DNA from: Paenibacillus amylolyticus
GTDB taxonomy: Bacteria > Bacillota > Bacilli > Paenibacillales > Paenibacillaceae
Reading direction: 5' to 3'
Assembly (NCBI RefSeq): GCF_029689945.1
Contig: NZ_CP121451.1
Coordinates: 3,286,001 to 3,350,000 of the forward strand
DNA: 64,000 nucleotides
Under the pieces are notes generated by a model that had not been told where the DNA came from, made no database searches, and saw nothing but the letters and a program-made list of their open reading frames with translations. Each line of letters starts with the position of its first letter. Position 1 is the first letter of the stretch. Position numbers and translations under genes: made by a program. This document shows positions 49,680-59,501 of the stretch, piece after piece.

Positions 49680-50631
49680 TTGAATATTGTTTTTATGGGA
49701 ACACCTGAATTCGCCGTTCCTTCTCTCGATATGCTGATAGCAGAGGGATACAATGTGGTAGGTGTGGTAACTCAGCCTGATAAACCACAGGGACGCAAAA
49801 AAGTACTTACGCCAACACCGGTTAAGGCCGCGGCAGAACGCCACGGTCTGCCGGTGTTTCAACCTGTTAAACTGCGTGATCCGGAAGCGGTAGCTCGTTT
49901 GGCTGAATGGAAGCCGGACCTGATCGTGACTGCGGCTTTTGGTCAGATTCTGCCCAAAGCCGTGCTGGATATGCCTGTTCGCGGCTGTGTGAACGTGCAT
50001 GGCTCTCTTTTGCCGAAATATCGGGAGGAGCCCGATCCAACGTTCCATTATTAACGGGGAATCCGTGACAGGAGTCACATTGATGTATATGGCTGAAGGT
50101 CTGGATACCGGAGATATGATCTCGCGTGTGGAAGTGCCAATAACGGATGAAGATACATCAGGATCGATGTTTGATAAATTGAGTCAGGCTGGTTCCAAGC
50201 TGCTTCAGGCAGAAATGCCACGATTGGTTGCAGGCGAGACCACGGCGGTCCCTCAGGATGATGCCGAGGCTTCGTACGCTCGCAATCTGACTCGGGATGA
50301 CGAGAAGATGGACTGGAGTCGGACATCACGTGAATTGTTCAATCAGATCCGTGGCCTTGTGCCATTTTCGGGTGCATTTACGATGTGGGATGATCAGGTC
50401 TTCAAAGTCTGGGCTGCGGCGAACCCCAATCAGGCGGAGCTGGTAACTTCTTCGGAAGCTGGACAAGCTGAACCGGGAACCGTACTGCAATTGAACAAGG
50501 CCGGGATTGAGATCCGTACAGGCGATGGGTCTCTCTGGTTGACTGAAGTGCAACCCGCAGGCAAAAAGGTGATGCAAGCCGCTGACTTTGCCCGTGGTGG
50601 TACATTGAAAACCGGAACGGTGCTGCGATGA
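49680..50631 (+). CDS. fmt: methionyl-tRNA formyltransferase, with two base losses
   Basis: Adds formyl to initiator Met-t[33 protein letters not shown] and [18 protein letters not shown] (after repair) are diagnostic; the formyl site DxxxG follows. TTG 49680 is chosen because AAGGAG (inside the def stop region) lies nine bases upstream. The frame shifts by two bases at 50023-50033: one G in GGG and one C in CCC seem to be missing, which restores the invariant SLLPKYRGGAPIQ. The gene is essential in most bacteria, so error is likely. Its stop overlaps the rsmB start. Confidence 0.93.
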
Positions 50632-52058
50632 GTGGTAATACATCAGGACGTTCGTCAGGACGAGGTCAGAAAGTTTCCTCAAATGCAGCATCTCGCCCCC
50701 AGAAACCGAAAACATCGGCTCGTGCACTGGCAGTCAAAGTTCTGAGTGCTGTTGAACAAGATGGAGCATACAGTAATCTGGAGTTGAACCGTCGTCTGAA
50801 AGAGGCGGATCTAAGTCCTGCGGATGCTGGACTGGCTACCGAATTGGTGTACGGAACAATCGCCAGATTGAATACACTAGATTATTATCTGGAACGTTTC
50901 GTCGCCAAAGGCTTATCGAAACTGCAACCCTGGGTTCGCAGCCTGCTGCGGATCAGCGTATATCAGATGATATACCTGGATCGGATACCAGAGCATGCCG
51001 TGGTAAGCGAAGCGGTTAATCTGGCGAAGAAACTGGGCCATCAGGGAATCTCGGGAATGGTGAATGGTGTACTTCGCAATATGATCCGCAATCGGGATGA
51101 GCTTCGTATACCAGAACATCTGCCCGTTGCCGAACGTATTTCACTAGAGCACTCCCACCCATTGTGGATGGTTGAACGCTGGATCACCCATTACGGCGAG
51201 GAGACAGCGGAAGCGATCTGTCGTGCGAATAATGAGCCGCCAGCAGTAAGTGTACGAGTCAACACAACGATGACCACACGGGAGAAGCTGATGCATGAGA
51301 TGGCAAGCACAGGTGCAGTCGTTGAAGCTTCGCAGTTGAGTTCCGATGGAATCCTGGTACGCAGCGGCGGGAATATGGCCCTAACGTCCTGGTATCGGGA
51401 TGGTTTGTTCTCTGTACAGGACGAAAGTTCCATGCTCGTAGCAGAAGCGGTTGCGCCGGAAGAAGACCAACTTGTATTGGATTGCTGCGCAGCTCCAGGG
51501 GGTAAAACAGCTCACATGGCAGAGAAAATGCATGATCGTGGCCGAATTATTGCTAACGATGTGCATGTGCACAAGCGCCAGCTGATCCTGGATCAGGCGG
51601 AGCGTCTCGGTCTGAGCTGTATTGATGCGGTAACAGGAGATGCCCTTGATCTGAACGAGCGGTATCCTGAAGCGTCATTTGACCGCATTTTGCTGGATGC
51701 ACCATGTTCCGGCCTGGGTGTTATTCGTCGCAAGCCGGACGTGAAATGGACCAAATCCGTGGAAGATATCGAAGATATCGCACGCTTGCAGCGTGAACTG
51801 CTTGATCGCGTTTCGCCGTTGTTAAAACCAGGTGGTATTTTGGTTTATAGCACTTGTACGATTGAGCCTGCTGAGAATGAGGATATGGTTGCAGACTTCT
51901 TGCATCGACATCCGGAATATCGTCCGGCAGAAGCATCCGTCTGGTCTGAATCGGAGACAGCGAACTTGAATGTTGTAAACGGAGGCGTTCAGATCTTGCC
52001 ACAGTATGCTCACAGTGACGGATTTTTCATCGCAAGGTTGACAAAAACAGCGGAATAA
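50628..52058 (+). CDS. rsmB: 16S rRNA m5C967 methyltransferase RsmB
   Basis: S-adenosylmethionine-dependent methyltransferase of 476 residues. The N-terminal NusB-like domain (SARALAVKVLSAVEQDGAYS, YGTIARLNTLDYYL) is followed by the catalytic domain with CCAAPGGKTAHMA, LLDAPCSGLGVIRRKPD and VYSTCTIEPAENE (the two Cys). The ATGA overlap with fmt means translational coupling. It ends before a weak hairpin at 52085-52114. Confidence 0.95.
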   Translation: MSGNTSGRSSGRGQKVSSNAASRPQKPKTSARALAVKVLSAVEQDGAYSNLELNRRLKEADLSPADAGLATELVYGTIARLNTLDYYLERFVAKGLSKLQPWVRSLLRISVYQMIYLDRIPEHAVVSEAVNLAKKLGHQGISGMVNGVLRNMIRNRDELRIPEHLPVAERISLEHSHPLWMVERWITHYGEETAEAICRANNEPPAVSVRVNTTMTTREKLMHEMASTGAVVEASQLSSDGILVRSGGNMALTSWYRDGLFSVQDESSMLVAEAVAPEEDQLVLDCCAAPGGKTAHMAEKMHDRGRIIANDVHVHKRQLILDQAERLGLSCIDAVTGDALDLNERYPEASFDRILLDAPCSGLGVIRRKPDVKWTKSVEDIEDIARLQRELLDRVSPLLKPGGILVYSTCTIEPAENEDMVADFLHRHPEYRPAEASVWSESETANLNVVNGGVQILPQYAHSDGFFIARLTKTAE

Positions 52059-52084
52059 CAGTTTAATAAAGCACGGAAGCATGA

Positions 52085-52114
52085 CCGCCGAGGGGAACTT
52101 CGGCGGATTTCTTT
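52085..52114 (+). terminator. possible terminator after rsmB
   Basis: CCGCCGA and TCGGCGG with an eight-base loop, then ATTTCTTT, a weak T tract. Confidence 0.5.
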
Positions 52115-52178
52115 GTGATGGGACTTCGATGCAATGATCAGAGAAAAGTGATGACAGGGTGCGATGGCGGCATTGAGG

Positions 52179-52187
52179 TGTTATAAT
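52179..52187 (+). promoter_or_regulatory. extended -10 promoter before rlmN
   Basis: TGTTATAAT, an extended -10 with perfect TATAAT, about 125 bases before the rlmN start. No good -35 at 17 bases. Confidence 0.45.
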
Positions 52188-52312
52188 GCATGAAGTACAG
52201 ATATCAAGGGTATACATGGATGTAACGTGGTCTTTGTGATAGAATAGGACGAATGGAACGAAAAGCAGGAAGCCAAACGAAAAGAAAAGAAGGAATAGGT
52301 GTTGACAACAAA

Positions 52313-53353
52313 ATGAAACCTTTTATATATGATTATTCTCTGGAACAACTACAGCAATGGGCTGTTGAGAACGGGGAGCCGGCGTTTCGCGGTGGTCAAA
52401 TCTTTGACTGGATTTATGTAAAACGCGTGAATGATTTCAGTGAAATGACGAATCTGTCCAAGCCATTGCGTGAAAAACTGACAGAGCAATTTGAATTCGT
52501 AACACTTAAGGAAATTACAAAGTTTGAATCCAAGGATGGAACGGTTAAATTCCTCTTTGGTCTTCATGATGATCATGCCATTGAGACAGTAATCATGAAG
52601 CATAACTACGGGAACAGCATCTGTGTAACCACACAGGTTGGATGTCGTATTGGCTGTACATTCTGCGCATCTACATTGGGTGGGCTCAAGCGTAACCTTA
52701 CAGCCGGGGAAATTGTTGCCCAGGTTGTGCAGGCTCAGAAAATTCTGGATGAACGCGGCGAGCGCGTCAGCAGCATTGTAATCATGGGTTCAGGTGAACC
52801 TTTCGAAAACTATGAAGCAACGATGACTTTCCTGCGCATTATGATCCATGAAAAAGGTCTGAACATTGGTCAGCGTCATATCACGGTATCAACGAGCGGA
52901 ATCGTTCCGAACATCTACAAGTTTGCAGATGAAGACACTCAGATTAACCTCGCCATTTCGATCCATGCACCGAATGATGCACTTCGTTCGAAATTGATGC
53001 CGGTTAACCGTCGTTTTCCTTTTGAAGACGTAATGGAGTCCCTTCGTTATTACCTGGCCAAAACAGGTCGGAGAATTACGTTTGAGTACGCACTCATTGG
53101 TGGTGTAAACGATCAGCCAGAGCATGCAGCAGAACTGGCAAGTGTGCTTAAGAACATGTTGTGCCACGTGAATCTGATTCCGGTTAACCATGTACCTGAA
53201 CGGAAGTACGTAAGAACATCGAGAAGCGACATTTTCAATTTTCAGAAGATTCTCTCGGAACAGGGTGTTAATGTAACCATTCGTCGTGAACAGGGACATG
53301 ATATTGCTGCCGCTTGCGGTCAGCTTCGTGCAAAGCATATGGAGTTGAGGTGA
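52313..53353 (+). CDS. rlmN: 23S rRNA/tRNA m2A methyltransferase RlmN
   Basis: Radical SAM enzyme that methylates A2503 of 23S rRNA and A37 of tRNA, 346 residues. The cluster motif is CRIGCTFC with Cys111, 115 and 118. [24 protein letters not shown] context, [15 protein letters not shown] and the late methyl-carrying Cys in [11 protein letters not shown] are all present. ATG at 52313 is used; the in-frame extension upstream is basic and not family-like. AGGAATAGGTG serves as a ribosome site. It starts the rlmN-prpC-prkC-rsgA-rpe run. Confidence 0.96.
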   Translation: MKPFIYDYSLEQLQQWAVENGEPAFRGGQIFDWIYVKRVNDFSEMTNLSKPLREKLTEQFEFVTLKEITKFESKDGTVKFLFGLHDDHAIETVIMKHNYGNSICVTTQVGCRIGCTFCASTLGGLKRNLTAGEIVAQVVQAQKILDERGERVSSIVIMGSGEPFENYEATMTFLRIMIHEKGLNIGQRHITVSTSGIVPNIYKFADEDTQINLAISIHAPNDALRSKLMPVNRRFPFEDVMESLRYYLAKTGRRITFEYALIGGVNDQPEHAAELASVLKNMLCHVNLIPVNHVPERKYVRTSRSDIFNFQKILSEQGVNVTIRREQGHDIAAACGQLRAKHMELR

Positions 53354-53360
53354 GAACGTT

Positions 53361-54137
53361 TTGATCAAAACAGTTCATGTGAGCCATATCGGACGAGTGC
53401 GTTCGGTGAATGAAGATTCAGCCTGGATTCGTAATCTCGATACAGGATATATTCTGGGTATTGTTGCCGATGGCATGGGTGGACATCTCGCAGGGGATAC
53501 GGCAAGCCGCTTGGCCGTGGAGACGTTGGTAGAAGATCTGGGAACACTGGAACCAGGTCTGTCGCATGCGTCTCTCTCCGCAGCGCTTAGCGATGCTATT
53601 TTGCATGCCAACGAAGTGATCTACCGCACGGCCTCCTCAGATGACAAATATCACAACATGGGAACAACGGTGGTTGCGGCATTATTGAACGATACGGAAG
53701 GTGTTATTGGACACATCGGTGATAGCAGAGCGTACAAAATTGCGAACAAAGCTGTGATCCAGCTAACCGAGGACCATACACTGGTGAATGAATTGTTCAA
53801 AAATGGTCAGATTAGCAAAGAAGATGTGTCTCATCATCCACGTCGCAACGTGCTGACTCGTGCACTTGGAACAGATGCCGATGTGAAGGTAGACCTGGAT
53901 ACCGTCAAGCTGGAGGAAGGCGAAGTTCTTCTCCTGTGCAGTGATGGCCTCAGTAACCTGGTCAGCAATGAGCAGATTATTCAGGTTGCCGGCAATCTGG
54001 AACTGGCATTGGAAGATCGTGCAGACCGACTTCTCCAGTTGGCTTTACTTGCTGGGGGAGACGACAATATCACGGTTGCTTTGTTTGAGTTGCAGAGGGA
54101 TGGTTCCGTGGATACGGAAACGGGGTGTGAGTCATGA
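53361..54137 (+). CDS. prpC: PP2C-type protein phosphatase PrpC
   Basis: Manganese-dependent Ser/Thr phosphatase of 258 residues that opposes PrkC. Metal motifs: RSVNEDSAW, VADGMGGH, GDSRAYKI, LLCSDGLSNLV and GGDDNITVALF. TTG 53361 is the start, with GAGGTGAGA upstream. The stop overlaps the prkC ATG (ATGA), so the two are coupled. Confidence 0.96.
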   Translation: MIKTVHVSHIGRVRSVNEDSAWIRNLDTGYILGIVADGMGGHLAGDTASRLAVETLVEDLGTLEPGLSHASLSAALSDAILHANEVIYRTASSDDKYHNMGTTVVAALLNDTEGVIGHIGDSRAYKIANKAVIQLTEDHTLVNELFKNGQISKEDVSHHPRRNVLTRALGTDADVKVDLDTVKLEEGEVLLLCSDGLSNLVSNEQIIQVAGNLELALEDRADRLLQLALLAGGDDNITVALFELQRDGSVDTETGCES

Positions 54138-56350
54138 TTGGGCACCAGCTAGGCGGACGCTATGAAGTGTTAGAGCGTGTCGGCGGTGGCGGCATGGCTC
54201 TTGTGTATAAAGCACAGGATCTTCTGTTAAACCGGAATGTAGCGATTAAAGTTCTTAGACAACAGTTTGTGCATGACGAAGAGTTTATTCGTCGTTTCCG
54301 CAGGGAAGCACAATCAGCAGCATCGCTGTCTCATCCGAATGTGGTCAGCATTTATGACGTGGGGCAGGAAGATGACGTTCATTATATTGTCATGGAGTAC
54401 GTGGAAGGCAAAAACCTGAATGAAATTATCAAAGAACGTGCGCCTCTGCAGGTGGACGAATCGGTGCGAATTGCTTCACAGATTGCAGATGCTCTGGATC
54501 ACGCACATCATAATCAAATCATTCATCGGGATATCAAACCCCACAATATATTAATTGGCCGGAATGGCCGCGTGAAAGTAACTGATTTCGGGATTGCCCG
54601 TGCCGTTACATCTACAACGATTACACAGACGGGCTCTGTAGTCGGTTCTGTACATTACTTCTCACCGGAGCATGCCAAAGGCATCGTTACTGGTGAGAAA
54701 TCGGACTTATATTCTCTTGGGATCGTACTTTACCAAATGCTTACTGGCCAACTTCCGTTTCTGGGTGAAAGTCCAATCAGTGTGGCACTGAAGCATCTGC
54801 AGGAAGAGTTCGATGAACCACGCAAATTCAATCCATTGATTCCGCAAAGTGTGGAAAATGTCATCTTGAAATCCATGCGTAAAAACCCGCAGGAACGTTA
54901 TCAGTCGGCCAAGGAAATGCAGACCGATCTGGAAACTTGCCTGATGCCGGAGAGACGTAATGAAACAAAGATTGATTTTCCGGATGAGGATGATATTGAC
55001 CAGACTCGTGTTATGCCTGCCATCAAGCCTGAACCGCGCGGAGTTACATCGACAGGTGCGGTGCCAGTGATGGAGTCTGACGAGGAAACTGGCAAGGGTA
55101 AGGCAAAAGCTAAGGGCTGGAAGAAACCGGCACTACTTATCTCATTAACCGTTCTTATTCTAATCGCGATGGTGGGCGTTGTATGGTATGTCAAGGGGAT
55201 GCTGGTGGTACCTGAAGTTACCGTGCCTAACGTGATCACCCAGACGGAAGAAAAGGCGCGCGAAATGCTTGAGGAGAAAGGACTCGTCGTCAGTGATGAG
55301 GTCATCCGTCTCTATCAAGATGGGGTCGAACCCGGTATTGTCTTTGACCAGAGCAGAAAAGAAGGCGATGTCGTCAAAGAAGGTTCCGAGGTCCAGCTCA
55401 GTGTTGGTGCAGAAAAAGAACTGGTGAAGATGATTGATGTCAAACAGGAGACTTATGATGAGGCTGTCAAGAAGCTGACTGCGCTCGGCATCAAGGAAGA
55501 TCAGATTCAGCGGAAAGATGACTTCTCCAATGATGTGGCTTCAGGTTCTGTTATTTCCCAGACTCCTGGCGTCAATGAGGAATTCGATCCAGAGACCGTT
55601 CAGATTGAGTTAACCGTAAGTAAGGGTACTGAAACGGTCAAAATGCCTGATCTGAAAGATCTTACCCGCAGTGAAGCTGAAGCGAAACTCAAATCTGCCG
55701 GACTTGTGCTTGCTCAGGTGCAGGAAGAATCAAGTTATACCGTGGACCAGGGCAAAGTAACACAGCAATGGCCTGTAGAAGCGGGAGCTGAGGTTAGTCC
55801 TGGAGATAAGATTACAATCTTTATCAGTACAGGGTATCCGCCTGAAGCGCTGCAATATCCTTTTAATATCAATGTATCACCCAAAGAAGAGGGCAAGAAC
55901 AGTAAAATTCGTATCACGTATGAAGACGCACGAGGCAAGAATCAGGAATGGGGAACACGCACCGTGAATTCAACCCAGACCTTGACGATTCCGCTTGTGC
56001 TGGCTCCAAATGAAAATGGGGCTGTGTCCGTATATCGTGATGGACAGTTCCTGGATACGTATCTGGTTTCCTACAGTGAAGCCAAAAACGGAACAGTAAA
56101 TGTACCTTCCATTGACCCGGAAGAAAACACGCAGACGCCGCCGCCAGAAAATGAGCCTGATCCAGGGCAAGGCAGCGTAGATGAGGGCAGTGTTGACCCC
56201 AATCAGGAAGGTGAGCCTGAGTCCACTCCGGCAGACGGTGAAGGTGACAGCGGAGATGAAGACACTTCTGCCATGAATAATGGTAAGGGACACGGCAAGG
56301 ACAAAGAGAAGAAAAAGAAGGAAGTCATTAACGCATCAAGCCGTCCATAA
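54134..56350 (+). CDS. prkC: PASTA Ser/Thr protein kinase PrkC
   Basis: Membrane kinase of 738 residues that senses muropeptides or lipid II. Kinase: GGGGMALVYKA loop, Lys39 in VAIKVLR, HRDIKPHNIL (Asp133), DFGIA, and a Thr/Ser-rich activation loop. One membrane helix at about 331-355. Three PASTA repeats follow, then an Ig-like region (about 560-660) and an acidic Pro/Glu/Asp tail ending in a Lys cluster. The three PASTA domains match Bacillus PrkC; the acidic tail is longer than usual. Adjacent prpC and rsgA fit the standard cluster; RsgA is a known PrkC substrate. Confidence 0.95.
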   Translation: MIGHQLGGRYEVLERVGGGGMALVYKAQDLLLNRNVAIKVLRQQFVHDEEFIRRFRREAQSAASLSHPNVVSIYDVGQEDDVHYIVMEYVEGKNLNEIIKERAPLQVDESVRIASQIADALDHAHHNQIIHRDIKPHNILIGRNGRVKVTDFGIARAVTSTTITQTGSVVGSVHYFSPEHAKGIVTGEKSDLYSLGIVLYQMLTGQLPFLGESPISVALKHLQEEFDEPRKFNPLIPQSVENVILKSMRKNPQERYQSAKEMQTDLETCLMPERRNETKIDFPDEDDIDQTRVMPAIKPEPRGVTSTGAVPVMESDEETGKGKAKAKGWKKPALLISLTVLILIAMVGVVWYVKGMLVVPEVTVPNVITQTEEKAREMLEEKGLVVSDEVIRLYQDGVEPGIVFDQSRKEGDVVKEGSEVQLSVGAEKELVKMIDVKQETYDEAVKKLTALGIKEDQIQRKDDFSNDVASGSVISQTPGVNEEFDPETVQIELTVSKGTETVKMPDLKDLTRSEAEAKLKSAGLVLAQVQEESSYTVDQGKVTQQWPVEAGAEVSPGDKITIFISTGYPPEALQYPFNINVSPKEEGKNSKIRITYEDARGKNQEWGTRTVNSTQTLTIPLVLAPNENGAVSVYRDGQFLDTYLVSYSEAKNGTVNVPSIDPEENTQTPPPENEPDPGQGSVDEGSVDPNQEGEPESTPADGEGDSGDEDTSAMNNGKGHGKDKEKKKKEVINASSRP

Positions 56351-56411
56351 GGGCGGCTTATGCTGGCGTCTGGATTAAATGTACCATCATCAAAAGGAGG
56401 GCGACGGAGCT

Positions 56412-57320
56412 ATGCCAGAAGGTATCATCGTTAAAGCGCTAAGCGGTTACTATTATGTCATGCCAGTGGAAGACAACGGGGTTCCTTCGGTTGAAGGTTC
56501 CGCCGTTCAATGTCGAGCCAGAGGCATCTTCAGAAAACGGGGAACTTCACCGCTTGTAGGTGACCGCGTCAGCTACACGTTGACGGAGAACGGAGAAGGA
56601 ACAGTCGATGAAGTCCGCAAGCGTGAGACGGAACTCATCCGTCCTCCGGTGGCTAACGTAAGTTTGGCTGTCCTGTTATTCTCGGTGAAAGAACCGGACA
56701 TGAACCTGAATCTGTTGGACAAGTTCCTGGTTCACATCGAGCAGGCTGGTCTGGATGCTCTAATTGTGCTGACCAAACAGGATTTGGCTGATCCGGCCAA
56801 AGATACGGTTGCCGAAGTAAAAGCATTGTATAAACAGGTGGGTTATGAAGTGATCTCCACAAGTTCACGCACCGGTGAAGGCAGTGAACTGCTCAGAGAT
56901 CGCCTTGCGGGCAAGATTAGCGTATTCTCTGGTCAATCCGGTGTAGGCAAGTCGTCCATGCTGAATGCATTGATGCCTGGTCTCACGCTGGAAACGAGTG
57001 CGATCAGCATGCGTCTTGGACGAGGGAAACACACCACCAGGCACGTAGAACTTATCCCGTTGGATAATGGCGGGTTTGTTGCGGATACGCCGGGATTCAG
57101 CCAATTGGACTTTCTGGAGATTGGCGTGGAGGAGCTCTCTACATGTTTCCGGGAATTCGCCCAGTTTGCAGATCAGTGCAAGTTCCGAGGTTGTACCCAT
57201 ACCCATGAACCAGGTTGCCGTGTGCTTGCGGCCAAGGAGGAAGGTCTCATCTCCGAAAGCCGATATCAGCACTATGTGCTATTCCTGACCGAAATGAAAG
57301 ATAAGAAGCGGAGGTATTAA
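56412..57320 (+). CDS. rsgA: ribosome small-subunit GTPase RsgA
   Basis: Circularly permuted GTPase that matures 30S subunits, 302 residues. OB-fold start, then G4 LTKQDLAD before G1 [11 protein letters not shown]3 [10 protein letters not shown], and a zinc motif [17 protein letters not shown] at 56412 is chosen because GGAGGG and CGGAG precede it; an in-frame ATG at 56379 would override that site. One base separates its stop from rpe. Confidence 0.96.
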   Translation: MPEGIIVKALSGYYYVMPVEDNGVPSVEGSAVQCRARGIFRKRGTSPLVGDRVSYTLTENGEGTVDEVRKRETELIRPPVANVSLAVLLFSVKEPDMNLNLLDKFLVHIEQAGLDALIVLTKQDLADPAKDTVAEVKALYKQVGYEVISTSSRTGEGSELLRDRLAGKISVFSGQSGVGKSSMLNALMPGLTLETSAISMRLGRGKHTTRHVELIPLDNGGFVADTPGFSQLDFLEIGVEELSTCFREFAQFADQCKFRGCTHTHEPGCRVLAAKEEGLISESRYQHYVLFLTEMKDKKRRY

Positions 57321-57321
57321 C

Positions 57322-57981
57322 ATGATTAAAATTGCCCCATCGATATTATCAGCTGATTTTGCCCGACTTGGTGCGGAAGTTGCAGAAGCACAAGCTGCAG
57401 GAGGAGACTGGATTCATGTTGACGTTATGGACGGGCATTTCGTCCCTAATATTACGCTAGGACCTGCCATTGTGAAGGCAATCGCTCCACATACCAGCTT
57501 GCCGCTTGATGTGCACTTGATGATTGAGAATCCGGAGCGTTATGTTGAGGAATTTGCCAAAGCGGGTGCAGCGGTAATTACTGTTCATGCTGAAGCTTGT
57601 GTGCATCTGCACCGGGTTATTCATCTGATCAAGGAACAGGGAGTGAAGGCGGGAGTTGCCCTTAATCCGGGAACGCCAGCATCTGCCATTCTCGAAGTTC
57701 TGGATGATGTGGACATGGTTCTTGTGATGACGGTGAATCCTGGTTTTGGCGGACAGGCTTTCATCTCGGGCACCATGAACAAAATCAAGCAGATTCGTAC
57801 CTGGTTGAACGAAAAGGGACGCCATGATGTACATATTGAAGTAGATGGCGGAATTGCAGCCGATACAGCCCCGCTTGTGGTGGAAGCTGGAGCGGATGTG
57901 CTCGTTGCAGGAAGTGCGGTATTTGGTCGTGAGGATCGTGCTGCCGCAATTAATGAAATTCGCAGTAGCTACGGAGGCTGA
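57322..57981 (+). CDS. rpe: ribulose-phosphate 3-epimerase
   Basis: Pentose phosphate pathway enzyme of 219 residues, a TIM barrel. [57 protein letters not shown] and EVDGGI carry the metal and catalytic residues. AGCGGAGG precedes ATG. It follows rsgA directly and is followed by a small membrane protein gene three bases on. Confidence 0.97.
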   Translation: MIKIAPSILSADFARLGAEVAEAQAAGGDWIHVDVMDGHFVPNITLGPAIVKAIAPHTSLPLDVHLMIENPERYVEEFAKAGAAVITVHAEACVHLHRVIHLIKEQGVKAGVALNPGTPASAILEVLDDVDMVLVMTVNPGFGGQAFISGTMNKIKQIRTWLNEKGRHDVHIEVDGGIAADTAPLVVEAGADVLVAGSAVFGREDRAAAINEIRSSYGG

Positions 57982-57984
57982 TCT

Positions 57985-58236
57985 ATGACCCTCGAGGAGA
58001 CACTGTGGACGATGGCTGCGAGTCTCGTGACGGGACTTGTGCTTGCTTTGTTTGCGGTTATTCAATCCCCGTATAATGCCATTACGTCATTAATCGGGGT
58101 GGGCGTTGTTATTATGTATTTCCGCAAATTCGATCGTACGGGACATCGGGTTACTTTTGTTATCTTCGGCATACTGTATTATCTAATGAGTGTTTTCATG
58201 ATCGCTGCCTATCAATATATCCCTGCCCAAACGTAA
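57985..58236 (+). CDS. small membrane protein, unknown function
   Basis: 83 residues with two or three hydrophobic segments (about 8-28, 32-46 and 56-76) joined by a short basic stretch (FRKFDRTGHR). I do not recognise the family. It starts three bases after rpe in the same operon. In Bacillus the thiN (yloS) gene comes at this point, but thiN is not present here. Confidence 0.6.
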   Translation: MTLEETLWTMAASLVTGLVLALFAVIQSPYNAITSLIGVGVVIMYFRKFDRTGHRVTFVIFGILYYLMSVFMIAAYQYIPAQT

Positions 58237-58296
58237 ATGACCTGATTTTCGGGCTTGTCATTGTGGAATAGGGATCGATGGTTCCGCATAAATATG

Positions 58297-58332
58297 GTTA
58301 CATGAGCAGGTTTCTCATGTAGCCTTTTTTGT
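58297..58332 (+). terminator. terminator after the small membrane protein
   Basis: GGTTACATGAG and CTCATGTAGCC with a seven-base loop, followed by TTTTTT. Confidence 0.8.
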
Positions 58333-58402
58333 CGTGTTAAGGTAAAGAAGGCCTGAAGCATAGGATACGGCGGACGCATGAGCATGATGGGGAGGGTGAA
58401 TT

Positions 58403-58483
58403 ATGAAATTTTACACATTCAAACTGCCGAAGTTTTTGGGAGGGTTTGTAAAGGCGATTCTTAATACGTTTCAAAAGAACTGA
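58403..58483 (+). CDS. spoVM: stage V sporulation protein M
   Basis: A 26-residue amphipathic peptide that in Bacillus binds the convex outer forespore membrane and anchors SpoIVA at the start of coat assembly. The protein begins MKFYTFKLPKFLGG and ends NTFQKN, very close to Bacillus SpoVM, including the helix-breaking Pro9. GGGGAGGGTG lies six bases before ATG. It stands between rpe and rpmB, as in Bacillus subtilis. This is the clearest evidence that the organism sporulates. Confidence 0.95.
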   Translation: MKFYTFKLPKFLGGFVKAILNTFQKN

Positions 58484-58612
58484 TCCGATTGATAAGGCAG
58501 CAGGGAATACCGCCGCTGTGGCTCGGGTTTATCTGGAATTCGTACCTATGCAGCGCCATGCGGCGGCCATTCAATGTTCATGAGCGTATTCAAGAATCCT
58601 TTTTTGAATACC

Positions 58613-58645
58613 AAAAAAGCACCTGCAAGGAACAAGGTGCTTTTT
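58613..58645. terminator. terminator between spoVM and rpmB
   Basis: AAAAAAGCACC and GGTGCTTTTT around a 12-base loop, A and T tracts on both sides, between convergent genes. Confidence 0.8.
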
Positions 58646-58675
58646 GCTTACCCGATTTATAGTAGCTTTGCGTGA

Positions 58676-58864
58676 TTATACGCGAGTCACTTTACCGGCT
58701 TTCAGTGCACGGGTGCTTACGTATACACGTTTTGGTTTGCCGTCAACGAGAATGCGGACCTTCTGAACGTTTACGCCCCAAGTACGACGGTTACGGTTGT
58801 TAGCGTGGGATACGTGGTTACCGGTGCCCGGTTTCTTACCTGTCACATAACATTTGCGAGACAT
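58676..58864 (-). CDS. rpmB: 50S ribosomal protein L28
   Basis: A 62-residue ribosomal protein. [40 protein letters not shown] and [13 protein letters not shown] are diagnostic. It is alone on the minus strand inside the plus-strand ylo block, the same arrangement as in Bacillus. A promoter and a leader of about 170 bases lie upstream. Confidence 0.96.
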   Translation of the reverse strand: MSRKCYVTGKKPGTGNHVSHANNRNRRTWGVNVQKVRILVDGKPKRVYVSTRALKAGKVTRV

Positions 58865-59501
58865 AGATTACACCTCCTATCCTAAAATAACCAGTTGCCT
58901 TCAGAAACGAAAAGTCATTCCATAAGGACTAAATTGTTCTTCCTGACCCTAAAGATCAGGCTTCAGTAGCTAATGGCGTTGTTTAAGCCGGCATAACCGG
59001 ATCATTTCCATTACTTAACCTGCATAAAACAATACTTGAATATAATATCATAATCAAAAAAGCTTCGTCAACTGATCCAAAAACTTTATTTATTTCTCCT
59101 GTCTAATATAGTACAATGTTGAGTAGTCCATAATACAGTGGTGAACAGGCTGTTGCCGCGAGGAAGTCGGAGAATACACCGTACCCTAGAGGTCGGTGGT
59201 CTGCTTTTTGGCAACGCTGTGAGCTGCGGCATTCCATCACTGGCACCAGTCTCCACGCGGCATTCATGCCGGCTCTTGATACCGGTGCATATCCGTATGC
59301 CCCGAAGTTAGGGGTGCAGAGAGTGCAGGATATTGGTAGCCCGGCCGCCCAGACCGTTAATCCGGCTGACATGTTGTATTGTATGCCTGTGCCGGACAAG
59401 GTATGGACGAAGAATAACGCAGTCCGCGTTAGCGCATGAACAGACCAGACACATCTTGGTGCAAGGTGTTCGTGTATCAAGCTAGGAAGGGGAATTCTCA
59501 C
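58865..59501. other. 637-base gap between rpmB and fakA
   Basis: The part up to about 59071 is the rpmB leader and promoter. From 59134 to 59436 one plus frame is open for 101 codons without a good start; the first ATG (59266) would give 57 residues and has no ribosome site. GC content is higher than in the flanking leader. In Bacillus this slot holds yloU, which is absent. I cannot say whether this is a gene remnant, an RNA or a long fakA leader. Confidence 0.5.
59042..59071 (-). promoter_or_regulatory. sigma-A promoter of rpmB
   Basis: On the minus strand: TTGACG (59066-59071), 18-base spacer, TATTAT (59042-59047). Confidence 0.7.

Noticed and set aside
49107..50078. Long minus-strand frame opposite def and fmt (323 codons)
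   Set aside because: def and fmt are certain, and the opposite frame has no start signal or family features.
59103..59501. 132-codon minus-strand frame in the rpmB-fakA gap
   Set aside because: Its start would lie over the fakA ribosome site, it has no Shine-Dalgarno sequence, and the product is Pro/Cys/Ser-rich without recognisable features.
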